From: Azolla caroliniana
Taxonomy: Eukaryota > Polypodiophyta
Length of the DNA stretch: 64,000 nucleotides
Reading direction: 5' to 3'
Assembly: GCA_043228905.1 (NCBI GenBank)
Contig: JBHGNT010000001.1
Location: 310,001-374,000 of the forward strand
Shown here: positions 12,688 through 24,294 of the stretch, piece by piece
Layout of the letters: the number at the start of each line of letters is the position of its first letter
How positions within the stretch are numbered: position 1 is the stretch's first letter
The notes under the pieces: model-generated
Seen by the model: only the letters and a program-made list of their open reading frames with translations
Databases searched by the model: none
What the model was told of the DNA's origin: nothing
Program-made: the position numbers and the translations under genes

Positions 12688-13185
12688 ATGTCACTAAATC
12701 CTCCTCCTCCTCCTCTTAGCTCATCTATCTATTATTATCCTACCCAACAACAGGAAGAAGAAGGAGATATAAGCTCTTCCTCCTCCTCCTCGTGGGTGAG
12801 CCGGTCCCTCGAGGAGATCATCATCGTGCTCGCCGCCATCATTATACTAGTTACAGTTGCTAGCATAATCCGCAAAATCTGTGGAGGTGCTGGAGACACC
12901 AAGGGATGGATAGATAATAGTTGTGCAAATTGTTTGGATGGGGATATCGAAGGGCCACCGCCGCCGCCGCCCCCCCCACCACCACCTCCGCCCAAAGGAG
13001 AGGCTCCACCACCACCACCACCACCACCAACTGAAGCCCCTCCTCCTGAAGTGGCACCTGCACCAGCACCTGCGCCCGCCCCAGCTGAAGCACCAGCACC
13101 AGCACCTCTGCATGTGGCTCTTCCTCTACCTCCATATATAGGTTTGTTTCAAAAGATTGTAGATAGTACACGATATGTCCTGTAA
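12688..13185 (+). CDS. Proline-rich single-pass membrane protein with AGP-like repeats, 165 aa
   Basis: Hypothetical protein, family not named. ATG 12688 is used; the frame is open slightly further upstream but without an ATG. Order of parts: a PPPPP/SSS/YYY head, an acidic EEEGD patch and a serine run; a strong transmembrane segment at about residues 45-62 (IIIVLAAIIILVTVASII); then a KICGG..NSCANC Cys-containing link; polyproline runs of 13 and 8; an Ala-Pro dipeptide series (APAPAPAP, EAPAPAP) typical of arabinogalactan/extensin glycomodules; and a short non-repetitive tail. Such layouts occur in wall-linked hybrid proline-rich proteins and in extracellular domains of PERK-type proteins, but there is no kinase. 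Cell-wall/plasma-membrane location is inferred. The purely repetitive middle means the frame could be fortuitous. Confidence 0.45.
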   Translation: MSLNPPPPPLSSSIYYYPTQQQEEEGDISSSSSSSWVSRSLEEIIIVLAAIIILVTVASIIRKICGGAGDTKGWIDNSCANCLDGDIEGPPPPPPPPPPPPPKGEAPPPPPPPPTEAPPPEVAPAPAPAPAPAEAPAPAPLHVALPLPPYIGLFQKIVDSTRYVL

Positions 13186-14964
13186 CCAGAGAGAACTTAA
13201 TCTATGCCAATATATATATATTACACATAGGAACCAATACACCATTAACATTCTTGGAAACCACCAATATGCATGCCATCACGGAGCAAAATGTCCTTCA
13301 AGCTACAAGAGCAAGACTCAGCTTGCACGTTATGCCAAATTTCAAACAGCACAACAAAACAAGCTAGAAACAAATGGCATTCGTTTAGATAGATAGCCCC
13401 TGATTGGACCTCAACGGCTGATCCGTGCTCGTTCAATACAGAATGGAGAAGTACAAGAGTTAAATCATACTGGTTTACCACATGACTGACAAGCACAAGC
13501 ATGTCCTTAGAGAAGGTTTTCTTATGAGTCAGAAAATCCCAAAATCTAGATGTGCTTTTCCGCACCAGCACCATTTAGGCCGTAATTTGAGTTCACAAAC
13601 TGCCAACCTTTTGGAGCTCATTGGTGACTGAATCCATCACAACCCTTAAAATTATGATCACTGCTAGATTAATGTACCTTTTGGTAGTACATTGATTCTT
13701 TTCTTATTCCGTTGTTTTTATTTTTTAGTTTGGGAGACTACCACAATGAAGAGCGGTCACGCAAACTCTTTATGATGCCTCAGCGGACCAGTTTCAACAA
13801 AGACTGTTTTTTGTAATTCTTTTCCTTCAAAGTTCAAATAAAAGAGCGGCCATTCACCCCCTTCTATAATTCTAGAGACTTTATGATGAGTCAGTGGATC
13901 ACTTCCACCAAAGTCTGCTTTTTGTATTCATTTTCCTTCAAAGAAGATTGTCATTTAGTAGCTTGCATACACTAATCTCGTACTTCAAGCATGTAATATT
14001 ACACCATCAAAACGTATCTTTGATAGAATGCGTCAATCAGAAATATGGCAACATTGTTTATTCACATAATATTTGACCAAACACTTGCATTGCCAAGTGG
14101 AAATTTACAGTTGAATTAATGAATGTAGGAGTGAAAATACTCTTGATATGTAAACAATTGTTTATAATTGTTTATGTGACTTGGGCTCCAAACTACCGTC
14201 ATTATTCATTAAAATTTTTAAATACGAATTCAGAATTGAAATGTTTTTTGCAGTGTTATGTTTATGTTAGAAATATCCCTAGAATATATACGTATTTTAT
14301 CTATACACTTGAAATGCTGTTGTTGTATAATGTATATGTAAGAAATCCGCCTGAAAGATACGCATATTAATCCGCATTCATTGATTTCTGTTTGTTCCTG
14401 AAATTTAGGAGGGGCTTTCTATGGAACCGGATCATCTTGCTGCTGCTATTCATCGTTCTGGCCGCATTACCCAATAGGGGCACTACATTACGCCAACAGG
14501 AGTTGTCAATGCAGCCATTGTGACCATGGATTCAACAATTGAAGAGGGAGCTAGCTGATTGTCGAAACCTCCACTTTCTCGTCTTCAACGTCAAATAATT
14601 TATTCATCGACTTCTCAAATACACCAAAAATACCATTTTAAGCTTACCGGTTAGTGATTGATGAAAGTGGTGTTGTATATTTCGATATTTGAACACAGGC
14701 GTATGAAATTTGGGGATTTCGAGCAAATGTGTATTATAATTTGTAACCAAAAACGTTTGAAGAGACTACATTTCCTTTCACCCACAAGAGTACATCGTCA
14801 TAAAGTCAATTCCCTTCCCTGTCTCTAACGTTACTTCACCATGGATAATTAATTACTGTATTTCGTCATAGACAATTAATAAATCAGAAATTATATGTCC
14901 TGCTTCAAACAAAACCTTGAAGTCAAGCTATGACAGCCTCTATGACCAATAACAAGAATTCGTC

Positions 14965-15330
14965 AGATAACCATACAACCGAGAAAGAGATCCAAAAACT
15001 TTAAGTTCGGAAGTTTTAAGAAATAGACAAAAATCCGACAAAACTAACTGATATGGAAAAAACAAGGCAGTGGGGAAACATTACCAAAGATAGGCCGAAA
15101 ACCCCCAAAAAATACGAAACGCAGAGTTTCTACACAAGAGATGAGATAACCATACAACCGAGAAAGAGATCCAAAAAATTTATGGTCGGAAGTTTTTATC
15201 AACAGACAAAATTCCAACAAACCTAACTGCATATATGCAAAAAACAAGGCAGTGGGAAAACATTTACCAAAAACAAGCCGAAAACCCCCAAAAAATACGA
15301 TATACAGAGTTGCATACAGTCCACAGATCT
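14965..15330. repeat. 179-bp tandem duplication, two diverged copies
   Basis: AGATAACCATACAACCGAGA starts at 14965 and again at 15144. Both copies continue in parallel through AACAAGGCAGTGGG, GCCGAAAACCCCCAAAAAAT and CAGAGTT. The copies differ at several sites, so the duplication is not very recent. Confidence 0.85.
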
Positions 15331-15589
15331 CCTTGAATTCTCATGATTTCCAGAGGAAATCTTGGACAGATACATAAACACACACATACGAAAACATAAT
15401 CTTGGCGTGATGGTGCTCAGAAAAGAATGGATGTTTTTATTTTTCTTCATGAACATCTCAGATTAACGAGATTGAAACTATTTTTGTCATCACCGCACCA
15501 TGTTATCAAAGACACTGCACAGGACGGCCTCTGCACATCATTATTTATACAAAATATAGACACTCCATAAACCCTAAATGTCTCTAGAT

Positions 15590-15970
15590 TTTAGATAATT
15601 ACGGGAATACCCTTTTGACATTTCAAAGATCATCATAAATTTTGTATATTTACACGAATGCCCCTAGGTTCTTAAATACCGTGAAAATTAGATGACCAAC
15701 TGCTATGAAAATATCAGAGAATACCTCAGATTCAAGGTTTACGAGAATACTTAACCTTGAGTTCTAAAAAAGACCACCAACCATTCTGAAGATTTGCCAG
15801 AATATCATGAGTGGTCGGAGATCATCAAACATTATAGATATTTACAACTATAACCCAATGTTCTTAAAGATCAACTAAGGTTTTGGGTATTTAGAAGAAT
15901 ACTTTCCAAAGCCTTCAAAGAGAGCCACATGTTCTAGATGTCTACCAAAATACCCATAAGTTTAAAATAC
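15590..15970. repeat. Decayed array with an about 50-bp period around an AATACCC motif
   Basis: Variants of TTTAC-NN-GAATACCC recur roughly every 45-55 bp: near 15601 (GGGAATACCC), 15650 (TTACACGAATGCCCC), 15739 (TTACGAGAATACTT), 15793 (GCCAGAATATC), 15889 (TTAGAAGAATACTT) and 15941 (TACCAAAATACCC). The motif resembles the TTTACCAAAATGCCC text in the foldback element at 39730. Confidence 0.45.
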
Positions 15971-16982
15971 AAACAAGTTACAAAATTCCTTTTGGTATAC
16001 CATTACAACTACCACGAATTGAGTAATCTAGTAGTTTCTCATAACTTATGAAGGAATTGTTTTGGTAAGTATCTAATGTTTGTCCTATTTGTTGTTTATC
16101 CCAATGGCGGCACAAATTATAAACTATTGCTCATAAGGCTTGACATGGTGCTATGTGATAGCACATGGTTCTAAAATGCAACAAATTGATTTTCCTATTA
16201 TTTGATGTTGCAAATCACGAAAACTTAAACAATGAACAACTGTTCATAGTACGTCACATTACTTTTTACAATCAATGTAGCTTAGCAACTAACCATCTTA
16301 ACTTTGCAAGGATAGGATTCAAATTATTGAAGGTTAATTAATAATGCTCCTTTGTTACAACCATCCTCTCGATAATAACATTGATTAACTATATGAATTT
16401 ATTAAATCTTTTCAAAAAATATTAATTTGCAGCATTCCAGAAGTTGGGTGAGCTGGAGTGAAATTTTGAGAATTACAGTAAACCAGATCGATAGTTCATT
16501 TATACTGTGTGCATGTGTGTGGGTTTAGGGTTTGAACAAAGCAAGCTTGACATTTTGTTTTAAAAAATTGATGCTCGACACAATGTTCCTAAACATATGA
16601 TTTCCCCCTCCCCCCATTATGTTATTTTCTTTCATGTGTACAAGGGCTTAGCAACAAATGATGTACCCATTAGGGTACAACCTCAAGTGGGTTTAGGATA
16701 GGCTTTTTATCAGCATGACGATTACATTTTCCTGTGTGATAAAAGTAACCTTGGGCATTAGCATGTGCTACATCACATAGCACCATGTCAAGCCTTTTCT
16801 CCTGTGCAAGATTTACTTCATTTTGCTCATTTTCAAGCCATCCAATTTCAATATATGTCGTTTCAGACATCCACTTTTGAGATCATTTGAAGCATTGAGT
16901 ATAGTTGCAAAATGTTTAAAGAAAATATGAAGATAAGATTCTAAACCTTTTATCTACTTGAACAGATATAGTAAACATTCCC

Positions 16983-19748
16983 CTAGTTGTTTAGTTCCAC
17001 AGTATGACTTATCAGAGTACCGTGAAACATATCATCCCAATACTCACATCCTCGACCCAAGAATGTCATCCAAGAGACAAAACTGGGCTGAAATGGTATG
17101 TTCACTAATAACTGATTTAACACATCCAATCGCCCTGTCCTTCTAAGCAAATCAAATATGCAATTGTAGTGATCAAGGTTGGCCATAATCTCTTCACAAA
17201 CCCTCATATGCTTCATAAGATAGCATGCCTCATTTATAAGGCCATCATGGCTACAAGCTGAAAGAAGACCCACCAATGTAACAGAATCAAGCATTAATCC
17301 TTGAATGTGCATTATTCCTATCAATTGAAGAGCTGAATGCCCTTGGCCATGTTGGCCGAACACAGTGATCATAGCATTGCAAGAGGCTGATGTTTGGGTC
17401 AAAATACTATTGAAGGCCTTAACTGCATTACAAAGATCTCCAGCTCGCCCAAACAAGCTTACTAGAGCAGTTCCCATTATGATTTCTGATTCAAACCCAC
17501 TTCCGATAATGTGTACACAAAGTGCAAGATAATCGCCTCTTATTTCTTCATATATCCATCCAGACAGCAAGCTAACAAGAGTTTCGGAATTTGCCATCAG
17601 TCCCTCGAGTTTCATTTGGATGAAAAGACGTAAGGCATGGTTTGTTTGGCCATGTTGGACATATGCTGAAATGATAGAAGTCCATAGAACTACATCTTTC
17701 TTTAGGGTCATTTCGAACATCTTTCTCGCCTCTGGCAAGGCACCACATTTGCTATACATATCAATGAGAGCATTTCTCATCTCAATGTCATCCTCAAGCT
17801 CAATATTTATCATGATAAGAGTGTGTATGCATTTACCACCTATTTCTCTACCCAGTCTTGCACAAGCTGAAAGAGAAGTTAGCAACACCACCTTGTCGGC
17901 AACAAACCCTTGCTTCTGCATCTCAGCAAAGTGACACAGAGCCTCCATCTCATATCCATACTCATTATTTGACGAGATTAAGATGCTCCATGAAACATTG
18001 TCATGTTTTGGTGCAATTTCAAATACTCGACATGTTTCAAGGAAGCAACCACACCTACTGTACATACTCATAATAGCATTGACTAATCCAATACTATCAC
18101 ATATACAACCACAATCGACTAAACATCCGTGGATAATTCTTCCCATCATGAGAGTTTTAGGTTGGATGCATGCTGAAAGAGCATTAATGAATGTTATCTT
18201 ATCCCAGTGCAACATATTACTCAAAATTTCCAATACTTGCCCAAATAACCCACACTTACCATACATGCTAAGTAATGCATTCTCTAACGAGATATCACAT
18301 TCCGAGGGATTGCCAATTATGGAAGCATGAACTCTTTTCCCATCAAGAATCGATTTGATCCTGACCATAGAGATCACTGTAACATAAGTAACTCTATCAG
18401 GAAAGAACCCTTCTTGCATCATTTGAGCTAAGAGATGGTTCGTATGCACATGATTACCTTCCAAATAGGCACATGCCACTATCATAGCATTCCACGTACA
18501 AACATTAGACTCTATCATTCGATCAAAAACCTTACTTGATTTCTCAAATTTCCAACATCGTCCGTACATCGTGATAAGAGCTGTCTCTAGAACCACATCA
18601 AGTTCTAATGTCTCATTTACTATGTAAACATGCAATTGCTCAGCTTTCTCAATGACCTCTTTACCAAAAAGTGACGAGATTATGCTTACATAAGTGATCT
18701 TGTTAATTCTAAATCCACTATTTTGCATGAAATGGAACAATTTAAGGCATGACTTGGTGTCTCTATACATCATATATGCATTAATCATAGTAGTGTAAGA
18801 GATCTCATTCTTGAAATCCATGGATTGAAACATTTTTTCCACGTCTTCTTCATGTCCACATTTCATATACATTCTGAGAAGAGCATTTCCTACTGCAACA
18901 TCTTCTTCATAGCCACTACAAGAGGGAACCATGGTATGAATATACTTTCCCATGACAAGATTACGATATGATAAAGAATTTTCCGTTTCTGAGCATGAAG
19001 ACAACATAGTGGTAAAGCTGAATTGGTCCCATAGCAGGCTTTCTTCTTTCATTCTATGCAAGAGAAACAAAGCTTCTTTGTGCTGCTTCCGCTGTGCATA
19101 ACCAGAAGCTATGGTGGTCCAAGATACTAAATCTTTGTGAATAATTCGATCAAACACAGACCTAGAAAGGTCCAAATCTTCATTCTTAGCATAAAGATTG
19201 ATAAGACTGTTGCAGATGAACAGATCTGACTCAAGGTCTGCGTGGAAGCTTATGATTAACGACGCGTGAGTCTGCTTGGCTTTATCAATAGGACCATCAC
19301 GGCTAGTGTGAGAGCAACCTCGAAAAAAGGTAGCGACGGATGTGGAATCAGGGAGAAAACCTTCACACTTCATCTGATCGAACAGGAAGAAAGCTCGTTC
19401 TTCTTCTGCTTCTTCATCCAGATTCTGATGAGTCGAGATTTTTATGTTTCTTCGTCTGTCATTTATTATGTGTCCCGAGCTTCCATGGCGACCTTGGCAA
19501 AAAGAAGCTCTCATCATGAAGGTCCATGAGAAAGAGTCGCGAGAGGGCATGGAAGAGAAGACAGAGAAAGCATCCGGTGCGGAACCATGGCTTCCATACA
19601 TTTTGATGAGAAGGTTTAGGAGGAAGACTGTGTGTGTTTCTGCCGCAGGAGATGGCGATGAACAGAATAATAATGAAGAGAGGATATGGTGGTGATGAGC
19701 AAGCCGTCCTTCTCTCAGAGACTTGCAGGTCTGCAGCAGGGAAGCCAT
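16983..19748 (-). CDS. PLS-class pentatricopeptide repeat (PPR) protein, 921 aa, ends inside an E-like domain
   Basis: Sequence-specific organelle RNA-binding protein, probably for editing or processing of mitochondrial or plastid transcripts (family knowledge; target unknown). It is one intronless frame. The start at 19748 (MASLLQTCKSLREGRLAHHH) is the first ATG in a PPR-typical context. About seven P-L-S triplets are visible, with hallmarks such as SLINLYAKNEDL, VSWTTIASGYAQ, LLRMYMKCG, ALLSMYGKCG, LIDMYSKCG, LWTSIISAYVQHG and VGLLSACSHDG. Between ALLSMYGKCG and ITFINALSACIQ the S-type SWxxMI motif appears to be missing. The C-terminus has HYNCIFDLLRRTGRLD and VSWMTFLG, the beginning of an E domain, then stops after VELNN. 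No E+/DYW deaminase follows, so editing would need a partner or the gene is truncated. No downstream exon was found. A clear transit peptide is not obvious. Confidence 0.88.
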   Translation of the reverse strand: MASLLQTCKSLREGRLAHHHHILSSLLFCSSPSPAAETHTVFLLNLLIKMYGSHGSAPDAFSVFSSMPSRDSFSWTFMMRASFCQGRHGSSGHIINDRRRNIKISTHQNLDEEAEEERAFFLFDQMKCEGFLPDSTSVATFFRGCSHTSRDGPIDKAKQTHASLIISFHADLESDLFICNSLINLYAKNEDLDLSRSVFDRIIHKDLVSWTTIASGYAQRKQHKEALFLLHRMKEESLLWDQFSFTTMLSSCSETENSLSYRNLVMGKYIHTMVPSCSGYEEDVAVGNALLRMYMKCGHEEDVEKMFQSMDFKNEISYTTMINAYMMYRDTKSCLKLFHFMQNSGFRINKITYVSIISSLFGKEVIEKAEQLHVYIVNETLELDVVLETALITMYGRCWKFEKSSKVFDRMIESNVCTWNAMIVACAYLEGNHVHTNHLLAQMMQEGFFPDRVTYVTVISMVRIKSILDGKRVHASIIGNPSECDISLENALLSMYGKCGLFGQVLEILSNMLHWDKITFINALSACIQPKTLMMGRIIHGCLVDCGCICDSIGLVNAIMSMYSRCGCFLETCRVFEIAPKHDNVSWSILISSNNEYGYEMEALCHFAEMQKQGFVADKVVLLTSLSACARLGREIGGKCIHTLIMINIELEDDIEMRNALIDMYSKCGALPEARKMFEMTLKKDVVLWTSIISAYVQHGQTNHALRLFIQMKLEGLMANSETLVSLLSGWIYEEIRGDYLALCVHIIGSGFESEIIMGTALVSLFGRAGDLCNAVKAFNSILTQTSASCNAMITVFGQHGQGHSALQLIGIMHIQGLMLDSVTLVGLLSACSHDGLINEACYLMKHMRVCEEIMANLDHYNCIFDLLRRTGRLDVLNQLLVNIPFQPSFVSWMTFLGRGCEYWDDMFHGTLISHTVELNN

Positions 19749-21725
19749 GGGTTGCCATCATGGCCTCGCTACCGCTACTGGTAGTGGTAACTGCAGCACA
19801 GCACAGCACAGCACAGCACGCTACACCTCCAGGCTCCTCCTTCCTTTCGTAATGCTTTACAAATTACATACACATACATATACATATTATTATTAAGCAT
19901 TACATACATACAGGCTCAGCTAGATCTACTACATATGTACATACATATGTACATATGTATAATGAATGATATATGTATGTACATATCTGTACATATGTCC
20001 ATGTCCATGCATTCATACATACGATGCAATATACATGTATGTATGTATGTATGTATGTATGTATGTATGTATGTATGTACATATAGACATGCTTTGACTC
20101 ATATACTGTATGCATATACATATTAGAACTTCGTAGCCAATAATCTCCTTGGAAATCTATGCAGCTCATCTCATCATTCCCAAACTCAACAACTACACTC
20201 CTCCTTATTCACATTCATGTCAACACTCCCTCCACCCACCCGCGTTTACACTTACGGAAAGGAAAGAACGAATGAAGGAGGGCTTCATTGTTACATGACA
20301 TGTTGATATTGATATTCGATGGAGATTGTGACACATGTTCGACAACCTACAAGCTTGCATACTAGGACCGACTGACCAATGCAACTTTTCACATGTAGTT
20401 ATCCGGTCCGAATCATTGTGATGGCACACACTCAGGGTGTAGTTGTGCAACACCTATGAAAGAAATGGAGCAACTTCCAAGATCTAATTCATATGAACAT
20501 TGTACAATCTTTGGATTTCAAGCTTGTAGAGATTGTAGCACATGTTCTAGACACCCACATTATTTTCTATTCAATCTTTGGAGACATGGCCAAATAGCTA
20601 CACTACATTCCATACAAATTTGATCAAAACAATTGAATATATATATATATAACAATGTCCATAGATTTTGTCTCACGAATGGACTTAGGAATCAATCGAA
20701 AAATGAAAGGATTCATGAACCCATACCATTTCTTTCCTTAGTGATGTACTACTTAATAATAATAAATGCGGTTTCCATGTATCTATCAGCCAAAATCAAA
20801 TTCCAATTCTAAATTATTGAGTAGTTAGGTGGCTTTTCTTTCCATTTTGTGATGATATGCACAAGGGAAAACACACCGATTGTGAAAAGCTTCCATCATT
20901 GTGGAAGGTCAAGAACTTCACCAAACATCTATACTTAAAGAGCTTTCAAATTAATGATTCTCAATTAAGTTGGAGCACCCCCCCTCCCCTCCCCCCCCCC
21001 CAGAAAAAAAACAAGAAACAAAAAAAATTATGATGTAAAACAAGGTATATAGGATGATTATGCCAATTATGGGAAAACCTTGTTTTTTCTTTTTCTTTTT
21101 ATTTCCGGCAACCCAACTGCTAATGACCGTTAGATTCCCAAGCCGAGGGAATCTTCTCTAAAAACACATCCTCCTTCCGTAGAGATTCATTCATTTAGGA
21201 TTCGGTATTTCTCCTGCCTCTGCGTTGTTTATTTGGTCTCTTATATTGTGTCCATCACGTGAATATTGGCTTCACCATGGCTAGGGATCATCATCATCAT
21301 CGGTGGTGGTGGTAGTGGTGAACAGTTCTATTACCTTCCTTGCTTCCTAAACACATCATGTAGCCTCGCCTCCTCTGCGGCAGCAAAATTTTCTATATCC
21401 ACTACTACAAGTAGTTCATCGGTATTACACACTCTCCTCCTCCTCATCATATTATTATTATTATTACTTCACCCTAATCCTCAATCCGTCGGAGTATATA
21501 TGAAGAACTTGATTGTTGGTTGGTTTAACACACATGCTTTTTATGATCGTCTTACAGGATTGATTCGCTGGTTTGACAAGGTGATCAAAATCAGAATGGT
21601 TCAACTAGGCACCTTACTGTGTGAGGTCTAGTTACAACCGTGTTGAAATTATAAAGGATATGTGACTTAGGAAGAAACAAATCAAAGATGCCGAGGTCAT
21701 CGCTCCCCATCTCTTGATTTTCAAC
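19749..21725. promoter_or_regulatory. Divergent intergenic region between the PPR and ALMT genes
   Basis: It lies between two genes transcribed outward. It contains a GCACA run at about 19795-19819, an ATGTAC-rich and (ATGT)n tract at 19925-20079, a short TA run near 20638 and a C-rich tract near 20980-21001. Both promoters should lie here, but no single TATA box can be assigned with confidence. The open frame 21266-21631 lacks an ATG and is not called. Confidence 0.4.
20036..20079. repeat. (ATGT)11 microsatellite
   Basis: About eleven uninterrupted TATG/ATGT units. Upstream, 19925-19990 is a mosaic of ACATATGTACATA palindromic units of the same composition. Confidence 0.92.
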
Positions 21726-24294
21726 ATGATCAGTTCATTTGGAGAGAAATCATGCAACTATGGTAACATGTGTTTCCAACAATGGACTCGAGGAATTTCT
21801 CACTGGTGGGTGGGGATCGATTGGCGGAAGGTCTTTCACTCTATCAAAGGAGGCCTTGTCTTAGGCCTGGTTTCTTGTGTTTTACTCTCCAAGGATGTTT
21901 ATAATGCTTTGGGGAAGAATGTGATATGGGCAATTCTTACAGTGGTGGTGGTGTTTGAGTGTACCGTAGGTAGGTATTTGCTTATATATTTGGGAAAACA
22001 TAAAAAATTACCCCGCTGTGAACATTGTCAGATGTTTACTAGAATATCATTTTGTAGCACAAATGTGTACTTGGAAAATTTTGGAAACCTAGGGATATTT
22101 TAGTCGATTCCCAGCTGGTAATATCCCTTGTTTCTCAAAGATTACAAGGATACGCCTTTGTAGGCAAGTATTCTAGTATTTTTCAAGGACTTAGGAGTAA
22201 TTCTAGTATATACCCAACAATCTACCCTGGATACTAATTGATCCTTTGTCTCTTATGTTTTCCGTCTTCCATACATCTGAGAAGTGTTCTAACATTTATC
22301 ATTGGGATGATAAAACTCTAGGTGCAACATTAATGAAAGGTTTGAATCGAGGTCTAGGCACAATTTTCGCTGCATTTGTGGGTCTCGTGTTCGACAATTT
22401 TGCAAACAAGGTCTCAACAGCAATAGAGCCTTATATTGTGGGTTCTGCCGTCTTCATCATCGGTAATCTCTACAAATATATAACTATAGCATAGTTTATA
22501 TGGCTACTGTGTTTATAAAAAGTAAGTGTAATGATGGTTTGGGTGGTATGACATGATAATCTTGAATATAGTTGTAATGGGTGGTGTTCTATGATCAACT
22601 TGAGAACAATTATGAAGAGGACATAAAATTCTATACTAAACTTTTCTTCAGGATTCCTAACTACCTATCTTCGGTCTATTCCGTGGATCAAAGCAAAGTA
22701 TGACTATGGTATGGTGATGTTCTCACTGACATTCAGCCTCGTGGTGGTGGCGGGTTATCGCTCTCCGAGCACAGTAGATCTCGTTTTAGATCGAATACTT
22801 ACCGTTTTGATCGGATGTCTAGCATGTGTCGTAGTTAATGTATTAATATATCCTATTTGGGCTGGCGAGGATCTCCACAACCTAATTGTCAACAACTTTG
22901 AGGATCTAGCTGTAGCCATAGAAGGTCAGCAGTTTAAATGCGTTAATGAGCTAATTCCATAATGCTTGTTATAGGTTACAAAATCTTTTTTACAAGGAGG
23001 AATGTATTCACTCTCTGAGACAAAACATTGTGCATAATGAGATTATCGGTTTTCTTGCTTGTCATTGGCATGTAATTGTCAATAGAAAGAAGTTATGTTT
23101 CTATGAATAGACACATTTTGTTCATTCGCGTTAAAGCGCCAAAGTAAATTTTCACATAGAATGTACGAAGCAATATTTCTTCGGCACAGAAAGTGATATG
23201 GCAGCTGCGAGGAGGACCTCGAAGATCCTGAAAGGTGAACCTTTCAACGATCCAATCTATAAAGGGTATAAGGCTGTTATGATTTCCAAGCAAATGGAAG
23301 AGACACTCGTAAGTAAGCATTCTCTCTCTCTCTCTCTCTCTCTCGGACATTAAAAAGATACCCGGTCTAACTGGATTGCAATGATTGTTGAACATTGATC
23401 AGTTTTTGAACCCATACATCTTGGTGGGATTCCCTGGCCATTGTTTCATGGTCTTTGTTTCTCTCTTATCGAATCTATTGATGGTTTTGCTTTAAAGTGT
23501 AGGCTAACTTTGCTCGTTGGGAACCGTGGCATGGACGGTTTGGTTTTTGGTACCCATGGAATCTATGCTTACAGATCGGCGCAATCCTCCGGCATTGCTC
23601 CTATAGTGTTTGTGCTTTGCATGGGTGCATCCTATCGGAGACACAAGTAAGAAATTTGTTGTGTGTCTGAATTTTTAACTACTACATTGTATGTGTTGAG
23701 AATGTTTGAATCAAATTTAGCTTAACATCTAAAATACAGGCACCCGAAGCATTACGTCAAATAGTCGCACACCCGTGCATGAGGATTAGCTCCGAAGCCT
23801 CAAAGGCACTTAGAGAGATGGCTGATAGCATCAAATTTTGCCGAAAAACTCACCGTTCCAAAGAAGCTATATCCAAAACTCTGAACAGTGCTGTAAACCA
23901 ATTGCATATCTCGCTCGATTACTATTATAAATGCTTGCAATCATATGATGTTAGCGATTCATGTACAAAAGCAGAAGTGAATCCGTCAATGCTACCACCA
24001 TATGATTCACCTTATAATCCAGATTCACCTTATCCATCATCGGCAATAGAGGAGCATGTTTGCTCTCACAAGTGTAAACAATTAACTGAATCTCTCTCAA
24101 TTGCAACGGTAGTAACATTGCTCATTGAGATCATTTCATGCTTTGATCCTCTTTTAAAGGCAGTCGGGGAGCTTGAAGAAAAAGGCTGTTTCAAGAATCC
24201 AGAGGATTCCAAAGTAAAGCAACCAAGTTTGAAACGGTATAAAACGGACAAGCTTATGATGCAACATGCTTCATCTCATATTCACCCATTCTAA
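21726..24294 (+). CDS. ALMT: Aluminium-activated malate transporter family (ALMT) anion channel, six exons, 501 aa
   Basis: Membrane anion channel carrying malate or other anions, at plasma membrane or tonoplast in known members. Exons: 21726-21969, 22322-22462, 22652-22924, 23160-23308, 23503-23646, 23740-24294 (1506 nt, all phases close, GT-AG throughout). Exon 1 holds DWRKVFHSIKGGLVLGLVS and AILTVVVVFECTVG (TM1-2). Exon 2 holds ATLMKGLNRGLGTIFAAFVG. Exon 3 holds AKYDYGMVMFSLTFSLVVVAG and IYPIWAGEDLHNL (last TMs). Exon 5 holds ANFARWEPWHGRF, the WEP signature of the family. Exon 6 encodes the helical cytosolic tail. The length is usual (450-600 aa). The start is uncertain: the frame is open upstream to about 21666, and ATG 21726 is the first in-frame ATG. 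A CT microsatellite lies in intron 4 (about 23321-23344). Substrate and Al response cannot be read from sequence. Copia-1 inserted 700 bp downstream. Confidence 0.9.

Larger units (their letters stand above)
13186..16982. other. Intergenic with decayed repeats, no gene seen
   Basis: Between the proline-rich gene and the 3' end of the PPR gene. It contains an imperfect 120-bp-spaced duplication near 13770-13830/13880-13950 (TTTATGATGNNTCAG...TTTTCCTTCAAAG), the 179-bp tandem pair at 14965-15330 and the roughly 50-bp periodic array at 15590-15970. The minus frame 13245-13574 (109 codons) has no recognised similarity. Confidence 0.55.

Noticed and set aside
12735-13171. Gly/Trp/Val-rich open frames antisense to the proline-rich gene
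   Set aside because: Shadow frames of CCA/CCG repeats.
13245-13574. 109-codon minus-strand open frame next to the proline-rich gene
   Set aside because: No recognisable domain, splice pattern or promoter context; could be old repeat sequence.
21266-21631. 121-codon open frame before ALMT, considered as an extra first exon
   Set aside because: It begins at TTG without an ATG, its hydrophobic text comes from CTC/ATT runs, and it is not needed for the ALMT phase.
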